A stretch of 64,000 bases of DNA, from assembly GCA_021827645.1 (NCBI GenBank), contig JAKAVA010000089.1, positions 1-64,000 of the forward strand, given 5' to 3'. Positions 42,508 to 51,717 of the stretch are shown here, in pieces. The translations under genes and the position numbers were made by a program. Positions within the stretch are counted from its first letter, which is position 1. Every line of letters starts with the position of its first letter. The notes below the pieces were generated by a model. That model made no database searches and was not told the DNA's origin. It worked only from the letters and a program-made list of their open reading frames with translations. Source of the stretch: Planctomycetota bacterium (GTDB lineage: Bacteria > Planctomycetota > Phycisphaerae > WQYP01).

Positions 42508-44403
42508 CTATCGCAGCGGCGTAAGCTCGAAGTACTTGATCGTGGCTGAGAAAAAGTTGGTGGACGCGTTAAATTTGATAACGTTACGCCCCTTCTTCAG
42601 GGTGATATCAACCGGCTTTGATTTTTGCCATGCGCCATCAGTCCACTGCATCGTCATGGGTGTCGCGTGGGCAGCGTGATTAACTGTGACCGCCAAAAGT
42701 CCGGTCGGCTTAAGAACAACGATTTTAGCGGTCAAGGCATACGTGCCCGCATGCGGTGCCTGAACAACATACGTAAGTGTTGGTGCCGGATTGACGTCGC
42801 TTTGTTTCGTCCACGGATGGACATGTCGATAGTAATGCAACTGCAGACCACCGAGATAACTTTTAACAAAAACAGCACCCCGAATGGTCTTTTTCGGCTG
42901 AGAGCAGGCAGCCACAGGAATATGGATGTCTCCCTGTTGATCAACCGAAATCTTATACGCGGATGGTGGGACGGGTTGTGCCTCGACTTTCTCGGCAAGG
43001 GTTGGACCGTACTTCGCCATCAGCTTTTTATAGTAATTAACGCAGGTCGGCCGCAATTCGCTCTGGAAATGATTGGGGCCGTATTTGTCCAAGGTCGCCA
43101 CCGGTGAATGGGAGGCGGCAACAATGGCCCGCTCTTCGCAGTCGGCCAAGGCGTACCAAAAACCGCCGGTACCAGGCACCATCCCATTCGGAGCCTTCTC
43201 GCCAAGTGCTGCACCAATCCATTGTAAGCGCACTGCCTTCATAAATTCTTTCGGATAACTTCGCGCCTCGGTTTCTCTTTGAAAAACATCCCCACGGATA
43301 TGATCCCACCAGTTGACGGCAAAGCCCGCACTAAAAGGTGCAATCCAGCCATGGGGCGTCCACTCGGCCATTGCGGCATGGCCGTCCTGCTTGACCCCCC
43401 AGACGGGAATGCCGAAGGCCCGTTCTGCCGCGCGGCCGATCCAAGCTCGCATGCCGCACTCGCCGCCGCCGGCTATTCCGGCCGCCAGAAAATTACCGGG
43501 GCATTTTTCGTACGCATTGGGATTGCCATATTTCACATCGGTATGGACAATATCAAGATACTGTCTGTCATAAATCAGGTTGGGCTCATAATTTTTCAGT
43601 GCGTTGCGAAACCAATCCAACTCCGCATTATCGTGAGGATCATCGATGACCCAGCGATAGTCCCAAGTGGTTAAAACCGGAAACGCGGGGTCAAGTTCGC
43701 CGGCGAGATACGCCTTTTCATAGTCGCGATATCGCTGCAGCGGGGTAAACTTCGACCCCTGATTGAAACCGAGACGCGATTTCTGACTCAGGGCCGTGGC
43801 CAATGCCAGCCGTTGGAACATCCCGCTGTGAGCACGCTTGCTGGCGTGTTCGATTGTTTCGTAGATTTTCATCGTCAGGCCATAGTTGCCATGACGGGCA
43901 CCATCAGCAACCTGCATCTGGATCATCAGCTTCGGATCTGACAACAGGTGAGTAATCAACTGTTGGTTGGCGGCAGACTTCTGCGCAAATGCCGCCAGTC
44001 CTTGCGGCGTAGCTTCGGCAATGATAGAGGCCTCGGCTAACCTCGCGTCCAAGGCATCGCTGGATATCACGCTGTCAGCCATGTGCAATAGAGGGGCTGC
44101 TCTCTGCTGGCAACGCTCAACGTCCTTCATATAAACCGGACTGTCGGGATTATACGGTTTTACGGAAGCTTCAGCACGATAGTCGTGCATGAACGGATGC
44201 GTCATACCCGGGTCCATGGATGGGAGCGACTGATATATCTCGGAGCTTAAATTGCTCAATATACTGGAGTAGTGCGCCATCAATTTTTCACCAGTCGGCG
44301 TGAGGTGCGTTTGGCTACTCTTAGCCGCAGCAACGCCTGCCGACCCAATGACCACAGCAGCAAACACCACACTTGTAAACTTTGATTTTATTCCGCGACG
44401 CAT
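42508..44403 (-). CDS. Secreted transglutaminase-like protein with a C-terminal carbohydrate-binding-like domain
   Basis: 631 aa, from ATG 44403 with AAAGGAG upstream. The signal peptide ends VVIGSAGVAAAKS. The first 250 residues are helical. A transglutaminase/papain-like core follows: FLAAGIAGGGECGMRAWIGR (Cys near residue 316), VWGVKQDGHAAMAEW (His about 340) and an aromatic-rich stretch (WIAPFSAGFAVNWWDHIRG), giving Cys-His-Asp. The last 120 residues form a beta-sandwich typical of CBM6/CBM35-like domains (APHAGTYALTAKIVVL, VDITLKKGRNVIKFN). It has no close family that I can name; the fold calls are by motif only. It is in the carbohydrate locus and may act on glycopeptide or peptide-linked glycan (inference). 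Confidence 0.65.
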   Translation of the reverse strand: MRRGIKSKFTSVVFAAVVIGSAGVAAAKSSQTHLTPTGEKLMAHYSSILSNLSSEIYQSLPSMDPGMTHPFMHDYRAEASVKPYNPDSPVYMKDVERCQQRAAPLLHMADSVISSDALDARLAEASIIAEATPQGLAAFAQKSAANQQLITHLLSDPKLMIQMQVADGARHGNYGLTMKIYETIEHASKRAHSGMFQRLALATALSQKSRLGFNQGSKFTPLQRYRDYEKAYLAGELDPAFPVLTTWDYRWVIDDPHDNAELDWFRNALKNYEPNLIYDRQYLDIVHTDVKYGNPNAYEKCPGNFLAAGIAGGGECGMRAWIGRAAERAFGIPVWGVKQDGHAAMAEWTPHGWIAPFSAGFAVNWWDHIRGDVFQRETEARSYPKEFMKAVRLQWIGAALGEKAPNGMVPGTGGFWYALADCEERAIVAASHSPVATLDKYGPNHFQSELRPTCVNYYKKLMAKYGPTLAEKVEAQPVPPSAYKISVDQQGDIHIPVAACSQPKKTIRGAVFVKSYLGGLQLHYYRHVHPWTKQSDVNPAPTLTYVVQAPHAGTYALTAKIVVLKPTGLLAVTVNHAAHATPMTMQWTDGAWQKSKPVDITLKKGRNVIKFNASTNFFSATIKYFELTPLR

Positions 44404-44953
44404 GATATGCTCCTTTGTTAACAGCACGCCAGAGTCTGGAAGTAGATCAGACAAGAAGAGATTAACCAGAGCGACATTACAAGTCAAACATCCGAGCGTT
44501 GCTTGGGGCTTGTGGCCTCGGGCGATCTTTTACCGAGAGTCACCTTTGAACACAGACCGCCGCATAACCGAGGGGGAATTTATTCCATTTTGTCAAAACC
44601 GTCGACCGAAACACACCGCCAACTTTCATGAAATGCTGGACAGATATTCCCAACTTGACGCCGACGACGCCTACCCGATAACATCCATGGGTACTACGCG
44701 AGCCGACTGCATTTTGGCAAAGATTGCCAATTGTGAATAAGTCGTGGAGACGGTAAGCTGTGATATCTCATCGATACTGAGCCTTGAAACGTAGCCGCTC
44801 GGCACGGCACACGATCGCGACATGAAGATGAATAGGGCATTTGTGTCCCCAAGACTGAACTGCTGAGTCACATTCAGCGGGCGGACTCACTGGAAACAGG
44901 TATATGCCCCGAAAAGTGAGCCGCTGCAGCGCATCTTACGAAAGGATAATGTT
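44404..44953. other. Divergent intergenic region with an operator-like dyad
   Basis: About 550 nt between two divergent polysaccharide genes, with no gene. It contains TTGGCAA-AGA-TTGCCAA (44714-44730), a perfect 7-bp inverted repeat of the size bound by LacI/AraC-type sugar regulators. No regulator gene is adjacent. The promoter of the GH63-like gene should lie in the right half; AAAGGA is present before its ATG. Confidence 0.45.
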
Positions 44954-47155
44954 ATGAAACGTGGATCACCCCGGTGCTTCGGTTTGCGGCATACGTTCGT
45001 TGCCTTGGCTGGGATTCTGTCTCTGCTGACACTGGCAACAGCACCGGTTACCGGTGCCCCAGCCAAACATCCCCTCATCGGCCCTTTTTATACCGGCGAT
45101 CCAGAGGGCTTGGTGATGATTCCTAATCCGCGAGCGACGCACCCGGTGGCTTACCGTGTCGGCATTGGTTGGGTGGTCAATGGCCATTATCAACATGGCT
45201 ATGGCCGAGTGACGGCGTTTCAATGGCATCTCAAGGCTATGCGCTGGGGACGCAAAGATGGGATCAGTCGCATGTACTGGCTGATCGCAAACAACAATGC
45301 TCTTCATGTTGATTGGCAGCGGGTGAAGGGAAATTTGGCAGCGGTTGCCTCGATATCCGTTAAACATCCCCTGCAAGTCGTACTGGAATGTGTGCCAGCG
45401 TGGAGTGGTTACGGCGCGGCTTATCGCGCCACAGCGAATCAAATTACTGGCGTGCCGCAGGTGGCGGGTTCGGCACTGCCGGGTTTTGATCTTTCAACGC
45501 TGCGGCATGCCGATGGCATCGCCGTTGCCAATAGCGCCAAATCCTTTGGCGCCGCGGTACTGCATGGTAGCAGTCCGGCGGCTGCAAAGGCTGCACCCTA
45601 CGTGGGACTGATCTTTCATGTTACGCCTCAGCATCCACTGACATTTATGGTGCAACTCACGTCCGCGCAGATCAACCGCCATAAAATGCTCGCTACTGTC
45701 CGGGAACTTGTTAGAAGGGGATGGTCTGCGTACCGCAAGTTGAGGCCATATGCCACTGGTGATTGGGGTAATTTTATCTCGCCAATCGGTACCGCCTCGG
45801 ATGACGGCATCGTTTATCTGCCACCACTTAGAAATATATCCGGCACGATTTCGCGAGGCTGGTGTCTGCCCCAAAGCTGCATATTTTTTGAATGGGATAC
45901 TTTTTTTAATTCTTTGCTGCTGTCCGTCAATGATCGCTCCGCATCCTCCTGGCTTATGCGAAGGCAGCTTGCTGGCATTTTTCATTTTCAGATGCCGGAC
46001 GGGTTAGTGTGTAATTATTACGATTGGCACCGGAACATAAAATCGATTGATCGCAGCGAACCGCCGGTCGCAGCCATGTGCGTGTGGCAGGAATATCAGC
46101 GATGGCCGAATAAGAATTTTTTGAAGGAATTTTACAAGCCGCTGGTTCGATACCATCATTGGTGGTTTGCCATCAGTCCGCATACGCACCTGCCCCGTCG
46201 TGACGGCAATAAAGATGGCCTGCTGGAATGGGGTTCGTCAACGGGTGTCTGGCAGTGCGCCCGATGGGAAAGCGGCATGGATGATTCGCCGATGTACGTA
46301 AAAGGCAAGGTAAAGATGATGCCGTCCTCCGACACATTCGATCTGGACGATGTGGGGCTCAACTCGCTTTGGGCCGCAGATGCCATGTATCTGTCAAAAA
46401 TTGCCGCCGTTCTGGGGCATAAAAAAGCGGCTGCACATTATGAAGCGGAGCGTCGGGTAATGGCAGCACGGATCAACGCGATGTTGTGGAGTCACCGACT
46501 GGGAATGTATTGCAATCGTTACTGGTCACGAGGTCCCGGGCATCATTTGCTATCACGTCGGTGGTCGCCGACCAATTTTTACCCGATGATTGCGAAAGTT
46601 CCCGATGCGGCCCGGGCGCAGCGTATGTTGGCGGTGCTCGTGAGCAAGAAATACTTTTGGGGCAAATGGGTACTGCCGACGATATCGCGCAACAATCCAG
46701 CGTTTGTCCACCAGGAATATTGGCGCGGCGATATTTGGGGTCCAACCAATTATCTTGCGTTTCAAGGGTTGTTGAATTATGCACCTGCGCCCGTCATCCA
46801 TGCGTATGCACGCAAAAGTGTGAAGCTGTTTATGCGTAACTGGACCCGTAAGGGTATATGGAGCGAGAATTATCTCGCCACCACCGGCATCGCATCGCAT
46901 GACCCGCACTACGGTTGGGGTGCTCTGCTGCCGACGATCGGCCTGCAGGCGATTTGCGACATTACACCTGACAACAAGGTGCGACTGGACGGCACGTGGA
47001 ATCTCCATGCCAAGTTGTACAACATCCCCGTATTGGGCTACCGCTATGAAATCGTCGTCAAGCCGGAACTGACTGAGATGTTGCGGCATGGACATGTTGT
47101 GGCTTCGGCCGCAAACAAGGTGGAATTTCTGACATTGCCGCAGCGGCCGATGTAG
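44954..47155 (+). CDS. Secreted GH63-like (alpha/alpha)6-barrel glycoside hydrolase
   Basis: 733 aa, signal peptide ending TAPVTGAPA (about residue 36). After an N-terminal beta domain, the barrel starts near residue 310 (FFEWDTFFNSLLLSVNDRSA, FHFQMPDGLVCNYYDWHRN). WESGMDDSPMYV (about 438), DLDDVGLNSLWAADA and YWRGDIWGPTNYL (about 588) and WSENYLATTGI match the GH63/trehalase-like barrel, with Asp in the first and Asp/Glu in later motifs as likely catalytic acids. Known members act on glucosylated glycans, mannosylglycerate or alpha-glucosides; the substrate is not readable. It is the only plus-strand gene of the locus. Confidence 0.85.
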   Translation: MKRGSPRCFGLRHTFVALAGILSLLTLATAPVTGAPAKHPLIGPFYTGDPEGLVMIPNPRATHPVAYRVGIGWVVNGHYQHGYGRVTAFQWHLKAMRWGRKDGISRMYWLIANNNALHVDWQRVKGNLAAVASISVKHPLQVVLECVPAWSGYGAAYRATANQITGVPQVAGSALPGFDLSTLRHADGIAVANSAKSFGAAVLHGSSPAAAKAAPYVGLIFHVTPQHPLTFMVQLTSAQINRHKMLATVRELVRRGWSAYRKLRPYATGDWGNFISPIGTASDDGIVYLPPLRNISGTISRGWCLPQSCIFFEWDTFFNSLLLSVNDRSASSWLMRRQLAGIFHFQMPDGLVCNYYDWHRNIKSIDRSEPPVAAMCVWQEYQRWPNKNFLKEFYKPLVRYHHWWFAISPHTHLPRRDGNKDGLLEWGSSTGVWQCARWESGMDDSPMYVKGKVKMMPSSDTFDLDDVGLNSLWAADAMYLSKIAAVLGHKKAAAHYEAERRVMAARINAMLWSHRLGMYCNRYWSRGPGHHLLSRRWSPTNFYPMIAKVPDAARAQRMLAVLVSKKYFWGKWVLPTISRNNPAFVHQEYWRGDIWGPTNYLAFQGLLNYAPAPVIHAYARKSVKLFMRNWTRKGIWSENYLATTGIASHDPHYGWGALLPTIGLQAICDITPDNKVRLDGTWNLHAKLYNIPVLGYRYEIVVKPELTEMLRHGHVVASAANKVEFLTLPQRPM

Positions 47156-47796
47156 TTGAGTCAACTGAGCCTGAAATTCTGGTCGCATTTCCGGCAATGA
47201 GCTTGGTTGCTTATAGCCCGGATTATTCACGGTCATCGCGGCAGTGCTGACATATGCGCGTTTGTAGATGTGTCGGTGATATTGACGCTGTTTTTTTACG
47301 ACTGTGGGCAGAAAGCCCCCTTACCCCCATTGACCGATCGGGTTGTGATGGATTCAGGCGGTGGAACGAAAGATGTTGGAACGTTCGGCGACCAGCTGAT
47401 AGAAGTGCCAGCAGGGCCAGTTGCCGGAGGGTTTGACGACCATCCGGCGTCGGAGGTGATCTGGCCGGCAGAGCGTTCCACGATCAGTTCTCGGGAGGGG
47501 AGAAAATCGAAGAGCAGTGGCTGACAACGTGGGGCAGGCATAAGGCACTCCTAACCGCGAAACATCGCAGCCGGATACAATACTACAAATCTAATACTCT
47601 GTCCACTCGCTTCCGGTTCACACAAGTCGGCAGATGGAGAGCGTGAAATGGAGCATGGGTACCCAAAATCGAATGGAAGCTGCCCTTGCAGATTGCACGC
47701 CGGAACTCAGTCCGGCCACGGAGACTAACCGTCTGCAAACACGACACTTACGACCTCCACCCCCGCAATCTCGCGCCGTTTCTTGAACAATCAGGG
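47156..47796. other. Intergenic region holding a transposase remnant
   Basis: About 640 nt between convergent GH63-like and beta-helix genes. Apart from the fragment at 47296-47541 nothing was recognised, and no terminator was seen for either gene. Confidence 0.4.
47296..47541 (-). pseudogene. IS1380-like transposase N-terminal remnant
   Basis: MPAPRCQPLLFDFLPSRELI and VERSAGQITSDAG resemble the conserved N-terminus of IS1380-family (DDE group 1) transposases, which continues SSDGG and LLLR. Here coding potential changes frame directly after SDAG: the next frame reads VVKPSGNWPCWHFYQLVAE and stops. This is best explained as an internal deletion joining the start of the gene to a later part. 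The family call is moderate and rests on this short motif. Confidence 0.4.
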
Positions 47797-49614
47797 CTAG
47801 CCGAAACCGCCAAACTCTTTCAACGTTTGACGCATAGCCGATGGAGGTGTGTTCGCATAGACCGGGTTGCCGATGCGATTGATGATGTGATCGATCCGGC
47901 TCCCTTTTCTTCCGTTGAGCCAAACCGTTGTCAAGTCGTGCAATTTTACGCCGCTGGTGACCGGAGCTTCAATAGCACTCTCGCATTGAATGACGGCGTC
48001 ACGAAAATAACAGTAAACTCCCAATCCCCAGGCCTCGTGCCGTGTCACCGTGTCCGCCACTTTGTAGGATGCATATCCATCAGTCCGGCCCGCCATCCAC
48101 GATGCCTGATCAGGCGGATCGTAAGGCATTTCTGACTGATACATGTAGACACGTCCGGCGTTACCGTTCCAAAGTGTCTGGTATTGCTCATGGTGCTCGT
48201 TGAAGAGTCCATAACAGGTCACACCATCGCCATTGACCACGAGTCCATGCTTTGTCGGATTTTTCGTCCAACCGACGCCTCTGCCATGATCCGCCCGCCA
48301 TATCCAGACGTTATCCATCACAACATGGTTGCTGTTAATGATAATCCCGGTCTCGTTCCTGCCGGCCGCCGGCCCGGCGGTACGCACCGTCAAATCGTAA
48401 AGGAAGCTGGGATTGGCCGCATGATCAGCCGAACTGCGAGTCGGCCCCATTTCAAGCAGGCAACGGGAGTTGACCGGGCCCGCATCAATGATGAGCCCGG
48501 CGATCTTTACACCGCCCACGTCAGCAACTGAAATGGCGGACCCGCCGGTCATGGCCGTCAGCGATGGCACACCTAACCCCAGCAGTATGGTGTCGGGCCT
48601 CGTGACTCTTAGTGTGTCATTTAACCGATAAGTGCCCGGCGTAAAAATAATGTTCTTACCGTCCGCCAATGCCCGGTTAAGACTTGAAGCTGAGTCTTTC
48701 ACGCATTGCGCAATGTAAAACTGTTCTACGGGGATCGATTCACCGGGCGTAGAGCCTGAAGCCCACGATACCCCATTGCTGTTGCGGCGTATCGCCGGAA
48801 CAAAGACAGCAAAATCGCCGGATCGGTCTACGTACAAGTAAGGCTTTTCACGGATCACGCGCGTGCGATTCACCACCGTGTAGGCTGGATTGGGAAAGGT
48901 GTTACCGGGAGTATTTTGACACCCTACAAAAACCATATTCCAAACGGCATTGCTCCAAAGCCCCCACCTGCTGTTTCGCGACAACCATTGCTGCTGTGAT
49001 GCGGGCACCACTTTACCATCCACCAACGTATCAGCGAGGAAACCTCCACTGGCATAACCGGCGCCGCAATGACATGACTTCCATACATCGAACAAATTAA
49101 GATTGCCTTTCACGTGCATGCGGCGCATCGGCGATGCCTGCGACACCGCGAAGCGAGCTGCACCACCGCTTGCCGAAGGTACTAAGGCAAAGTTACTGAT
49201 CGTTCGCCAGAAGTTGTCCAGGGCGGCCCCGCCACTCCATTGTGCATTGACATTCACGCCGCCATCAATCAGCACATCGTCCGGATTTTGCCCCAACCCC
49301 GCGACTTCGGTATAGAAGCCGACATTAAAATTCAGTCTGTATCTACCCGGTTTGAAAAGTAATGCATACCCCTGGGGCGCAAACTGATTCGACTCCATTT
49401 TTTGGAAAATATCCCGTGCGATGTGATGAATCCCCACCGCCGACATCGCGGCATCAAAAACATATACATTTTTGCCAAAAACCGTCTTGTTTGCACGGGA
49501 AACGGTTCTCACGCTTTCAGCGGATGACCGTGGCGTCGAATCGGTTTGTGCGGCCGCTATAGATGCTACCGCCGCAGTAGACACAAGTTTCATAAATCTT
49601 CGTCGATTGGTCAT
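47797..49614 (-). CDS. Tat-exported right-handed beta-helix protein
   Basis: 605 aa. The N-terminus MTNRRRFMKLVSTAAVASIA is a twin-arginine signal. Two parallel beta-helix parts follow; typical sequences are GYALLFKPGRYRLNFNVGFY, TEVAGLGQNPDDVLIDGGV, IIFTPGTYRLNDTLRVTRPD and MDNVWIWRADHGRGVGW. The same domain set is known in actinobacterial proteins labelled coagulation factor 5/8 type or adenylyl cyclase, where neither name fits; the fold is that of pectate lyases and GH55. Likely a glycan-active enzyme or binding protein. GAGG precedes the ATG. Confidence 0.8.
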   Translation of the reverse strand: MTNRRRFMKLVSTAAVASIAAAQTDSTPRSSAESVRTVSRANKTVFGKNVYVFDAAMSAVGIHHIARDIFQKMESNQFAPQGYALLFKPGRYRLNFNVGFYTEVAGLGQNPDDVLIDGGVNVNAQWSGGAALDNFWRTISNFALVPSASGGAARFAVSQASPMRRMHVKGNLNLFDVWKSCHCGAGYASGGFLADTLVDGKVVPASQQQWLSRNSRWGLWSNAVWNMVFVGCQNTPGNTFPNPAYTVVNRTRVIREKPYLYVDRSGDFAVFVPAIRRNSNGVSWASGSTPGESIPVEQFYIAQCVKDSASSLNRALADGKNIIFTPGTYRLNDTLRVTRPDTILLGLGVPSLTAMTGGSAISVADVGGVKIAGLIIDAGPVNSRCLLEMGPTRSSADHAANPSFLYDLTVRTAGPAAGRNETGIIINSNHVVMDNVWIWRADHGRGVGWTKNPTKHGLVVNGDGVTCYGLFNEHHEQYQTLWNGNAGRVYMYQSEMPYDPPDQASWMAGRTDGYASYKVADTVTRHEAWGLGVYCYFRDAVIQCESAIEAPVTSGVKLHDLTTVWLNGRKGSRIDHIINRIGNPVYANTPPSAMRQTLKEFGGFG

Positions 49615-50040
49615 GTTACCGTGCCTCAGTGAATGAAATCATTTGCAACCTATCGGTCCGCCAAATCTACCGTAAGGCTGACGGAGATATAGACTAAACA
49701 CACTGAAGAAAAAAACAACCGCCTCGACAGCATGTAATTTGCAATTCAACAACCAGAATGCATGGCGTCTGATGAAAAGAGTTTCGGTGAGCCATCCTGA
49801 AAGATGAATGAATTAATGGATGCTGCAAAATGACATCGCTACCAGTGTGAGGCAGATACGTCAACCACTCCGTAACCGGAGTCGAGGCCCATCGTAACCG
49901 GCTGAAGGACCAGTTGTCCCGGTGTCCTACAACGCGACTACTGCCGCATTGCCCTGTAAAAGAAAGTGAGGATAATCCGGGGTTGATGCTGGTGCCCACC
50001 TCGGCGGATAGTGGGATCACCAAATGGTTTTAAGGATTCG
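49615..50040. other. Divergent intergenic region, nothing recognised
   Basis: 426 nt between the beta-helix gene and the DUF2752 gene. It must contain promoters for both, but no strong promoter, operator or RNA motif was found. Confidence 0.3.
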
Positions 50041-50556
50041 ATGATGGAAGGCACTCCAATCGTCTATAAATGGGGTCGGCACGCTACGGCCGTTCCCGCA
50101 GCGTCGAGCTCTCGTAACACGATCATATTCCGGCTCATATGCCTCGCGGCGGCCGTCCCAACCGGCGCGACCTGGTTCATCGGCTGCTGGCTCAATCCCA
50201 ATTACGGCCCGCTCGGCATTGAGCGGCAACTGGGCACGAGCCGCTGCGGCTTTTACACCCGATATGGCATTCCCTGTCCCACCTGTGGCTGGACGACTGC
50301 CGTGAGTCATCTTTATCACGGGCAGGTGATTCAGGCGTTTATGACTCAACCGGCCGGTGCCATTTTTGGTCTGCTGATGTTAGGGTTGTTTTCGCTTTCT
50401 CTGGGTGGTGTTTTGGTGGGGCGGTGGTTGGGACCGAGTCTGCCATGGCTATGGACTCGTCGGTATCGGCTCATCGGGTGGACCGTTTTGATACTGGCGG
50501 TGTCTTGGGGATATAAGATTTGGGCGGTACACTGTTGGCCGTCAACGATGCAGTAA
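50041..50556 (+). CDS. DUF2752 family membrane protein
   Basis: 171 aa from ATG 50041, which follows AAGGA by 4 nt; a GTG at 50011 is less likely. Three membrane segments are visible (about residues 27-47, 103-124 and 148-165). The signature CGFYTRYGIPCPTCGWTTA (about residues 70-88) holds the CPxCGxTTA core of DUF2752. The function of the family is unknown; the Cys pair and early membrane topology are conserved. The next 190 nt contain the first half of a diverged duplication. Confidence 0.85.
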   Translation: MMEGTPIVYKWGRHATAVPAASSSRNTIIFRLICLAAAVPTGATWFIGCWLNPNYGPLGIERQLGTSRCGFYTRYGIPCPTCGWTTAVSHLYHGQVIQAFMTQPAGAIFGLLMLGLFSLSLGGVLVGRWLGPSLPWLWTRRYRLIGWTVLILAVSWGYKIWAVHCWPSTMQ

Positions 50557-50639
50557 CAGCATCGATTTATGCTACGGGGTGCTCTAATATGAACCGGGCA
50601 GCCGGAATGGCCTGTCGGTTTGGGTCGCACGGCGACGGT

Positions 50640-51219
50640 TATTGGGGCGGTGCCCTGATCACTGCGGAATGGTCAGGCATCGACGCGGTGGACCGTAGAT
50701 CGCCCTGATGGGTCATTTGGTTCGTGGTTTCTGTTACGGAGCCGAATAAATGCGGGGAGCGTTTAATCGAAGACGAACTTGCGGCCGCAGGCGAATCGTG
50801 TTGTTGGGGTTTCTGATCACTTCAACACTCGCGGGGTGCAATTATTACGGTGGTGGATATCCTGATGCAGTGAACTCGCCGATGTCCGTCCAATGCGCCG
50901 GGATGGGTGGGGCGGCGGCGGGCCACCGTATCGAACTGAGTTGGGATCACAGTTGTTGGAGCGGTGGATCTGGTACCCCTGGCTGTTCGGATAATAACGC
51001 GGTGGACCCGCGATCTCGCTGATTGGGAATTTTATTTGTTTTGCCCGTTTCGGAGCCGGACGAATGCGTGAAAGATTAAATGAACGGCGATTCTGGAGCC
51101 GTGGTCCGCTGTTGTTATTGCTGCTTGTGCTGACTTCAACCTTTGCCGGGTGTAATTTTTTCGGCGGTGTATTTTCTGATGTGGCGGGCCAGCCGGTGCC
51201 AGCCCAGTACACCGGGATG
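50640..51219 (+). repeat. Diverged tandem duplication covering a lipoprotein gene start
   Basis: 50640-50904 and 50953-51219 align over about 265 nt with many mismatches. Both include a GCGGTGGACC stretch, CGGAGCCG before the ATG, and the signal-peptide part of a lipoprotein gene ending near ACCGGGATG or GCCGGGATG. The junction cuts off the first gene copy. Confidence 0.6.
50750..51022 (+). pseudogene. Truncated lipoprotein paralogue
   Basis: Signal peptide with lipobox LAGC (IVLLGFLITSTLAGCNYYGG), clearly paralogous to the next gene, which has TSTFAGCNFFGG at the same place. The similarity ends at residue 52 (QCAGMGG); the remaining 40 residues come from the upstream sequence of the next repeat unit. 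It still has a start, GGAG Shine-Dalgarno site and stop, so a 90-aa lipoprotein might be made, but the folded domain is missing. Confidence 0.5.
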
Positions 51220-51717
51220 AAGAAAAAGAGCATTCTCATTCTGGTCTATACCGACAGTTCGACGGAATTTGTCTATCCACAGGCCCGCAGGGAAGTATCA
51301 TCGTTTGTCGGTTTCGAGATTCGCAAACATCTGCCCAAGAGTAAACTGCTTGATTCCTCTACAGTCATTGCCTATCAGAATAATACCCCCGGGTGGGATG
51401 CCCTGCCTGTCAAAACCATTGGTAAACATTTCGGTGTTGACCGTGTTCTTTATATCGAAATTATTCACTATCACACTCACTCACCCGGAGCCCGGCATCT
51501 GATGCAGGGGCACATCGAGGCACACGTAGCAGTCTACAACACGCATCTGCCCGGCAGCGGCCGCGTTTTTTCAACCCTGATTAACACATATTGGCCCAAA
51601 TCGGGTCCCGAACCGGTGTATGATACCGACAGCAATGCCGTGCTCTATAACACGCTGCAGCGATTCAGTCGGTCGGTGGTAAGGTGTTTTTATCCATGGA
51701 CGGCGCATCCAGAATGA
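51064..51717 (+). CDS. Hypothetical lipoprotein A
   Basis: 217 aa. Signal peptide with lipobox FAGC (Cys about 31). The mature domain starts MKKKSILILVYTDSST (about residue 53), followed by a helix VYPQARREVSSFVGFEIRKH and GKHFGVDRVLYIEIIHYHTH. The alternating beta/alpha order resembles small envelope lipoproteins of the LpoB/GNA1162 kind, but no family is assigned. Its stop overlaps the next gene by 4 nt (ATGA), so A and B are coupled. Confidence 0.7.
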   Translation: MRERLNERRFWSRGPLLLLLLVLTSTFAGCNFFGGVFSDVAGQPVPAQYTGMKKKSILILVYTDSSTEFVYPQARREVSSFVGFEIRKHLPKSKLLDSSTVIAYQNNTPGWDALPVKTIGKHFGVDRVLYIEIIHYHTHSPGARHLMQGHIEAHVAVYNTHLPGSGRVFSTLINTYWPKSGPEPVYDTDSNAVLYNTLQRFSRSVVRCFYPWTAHPE

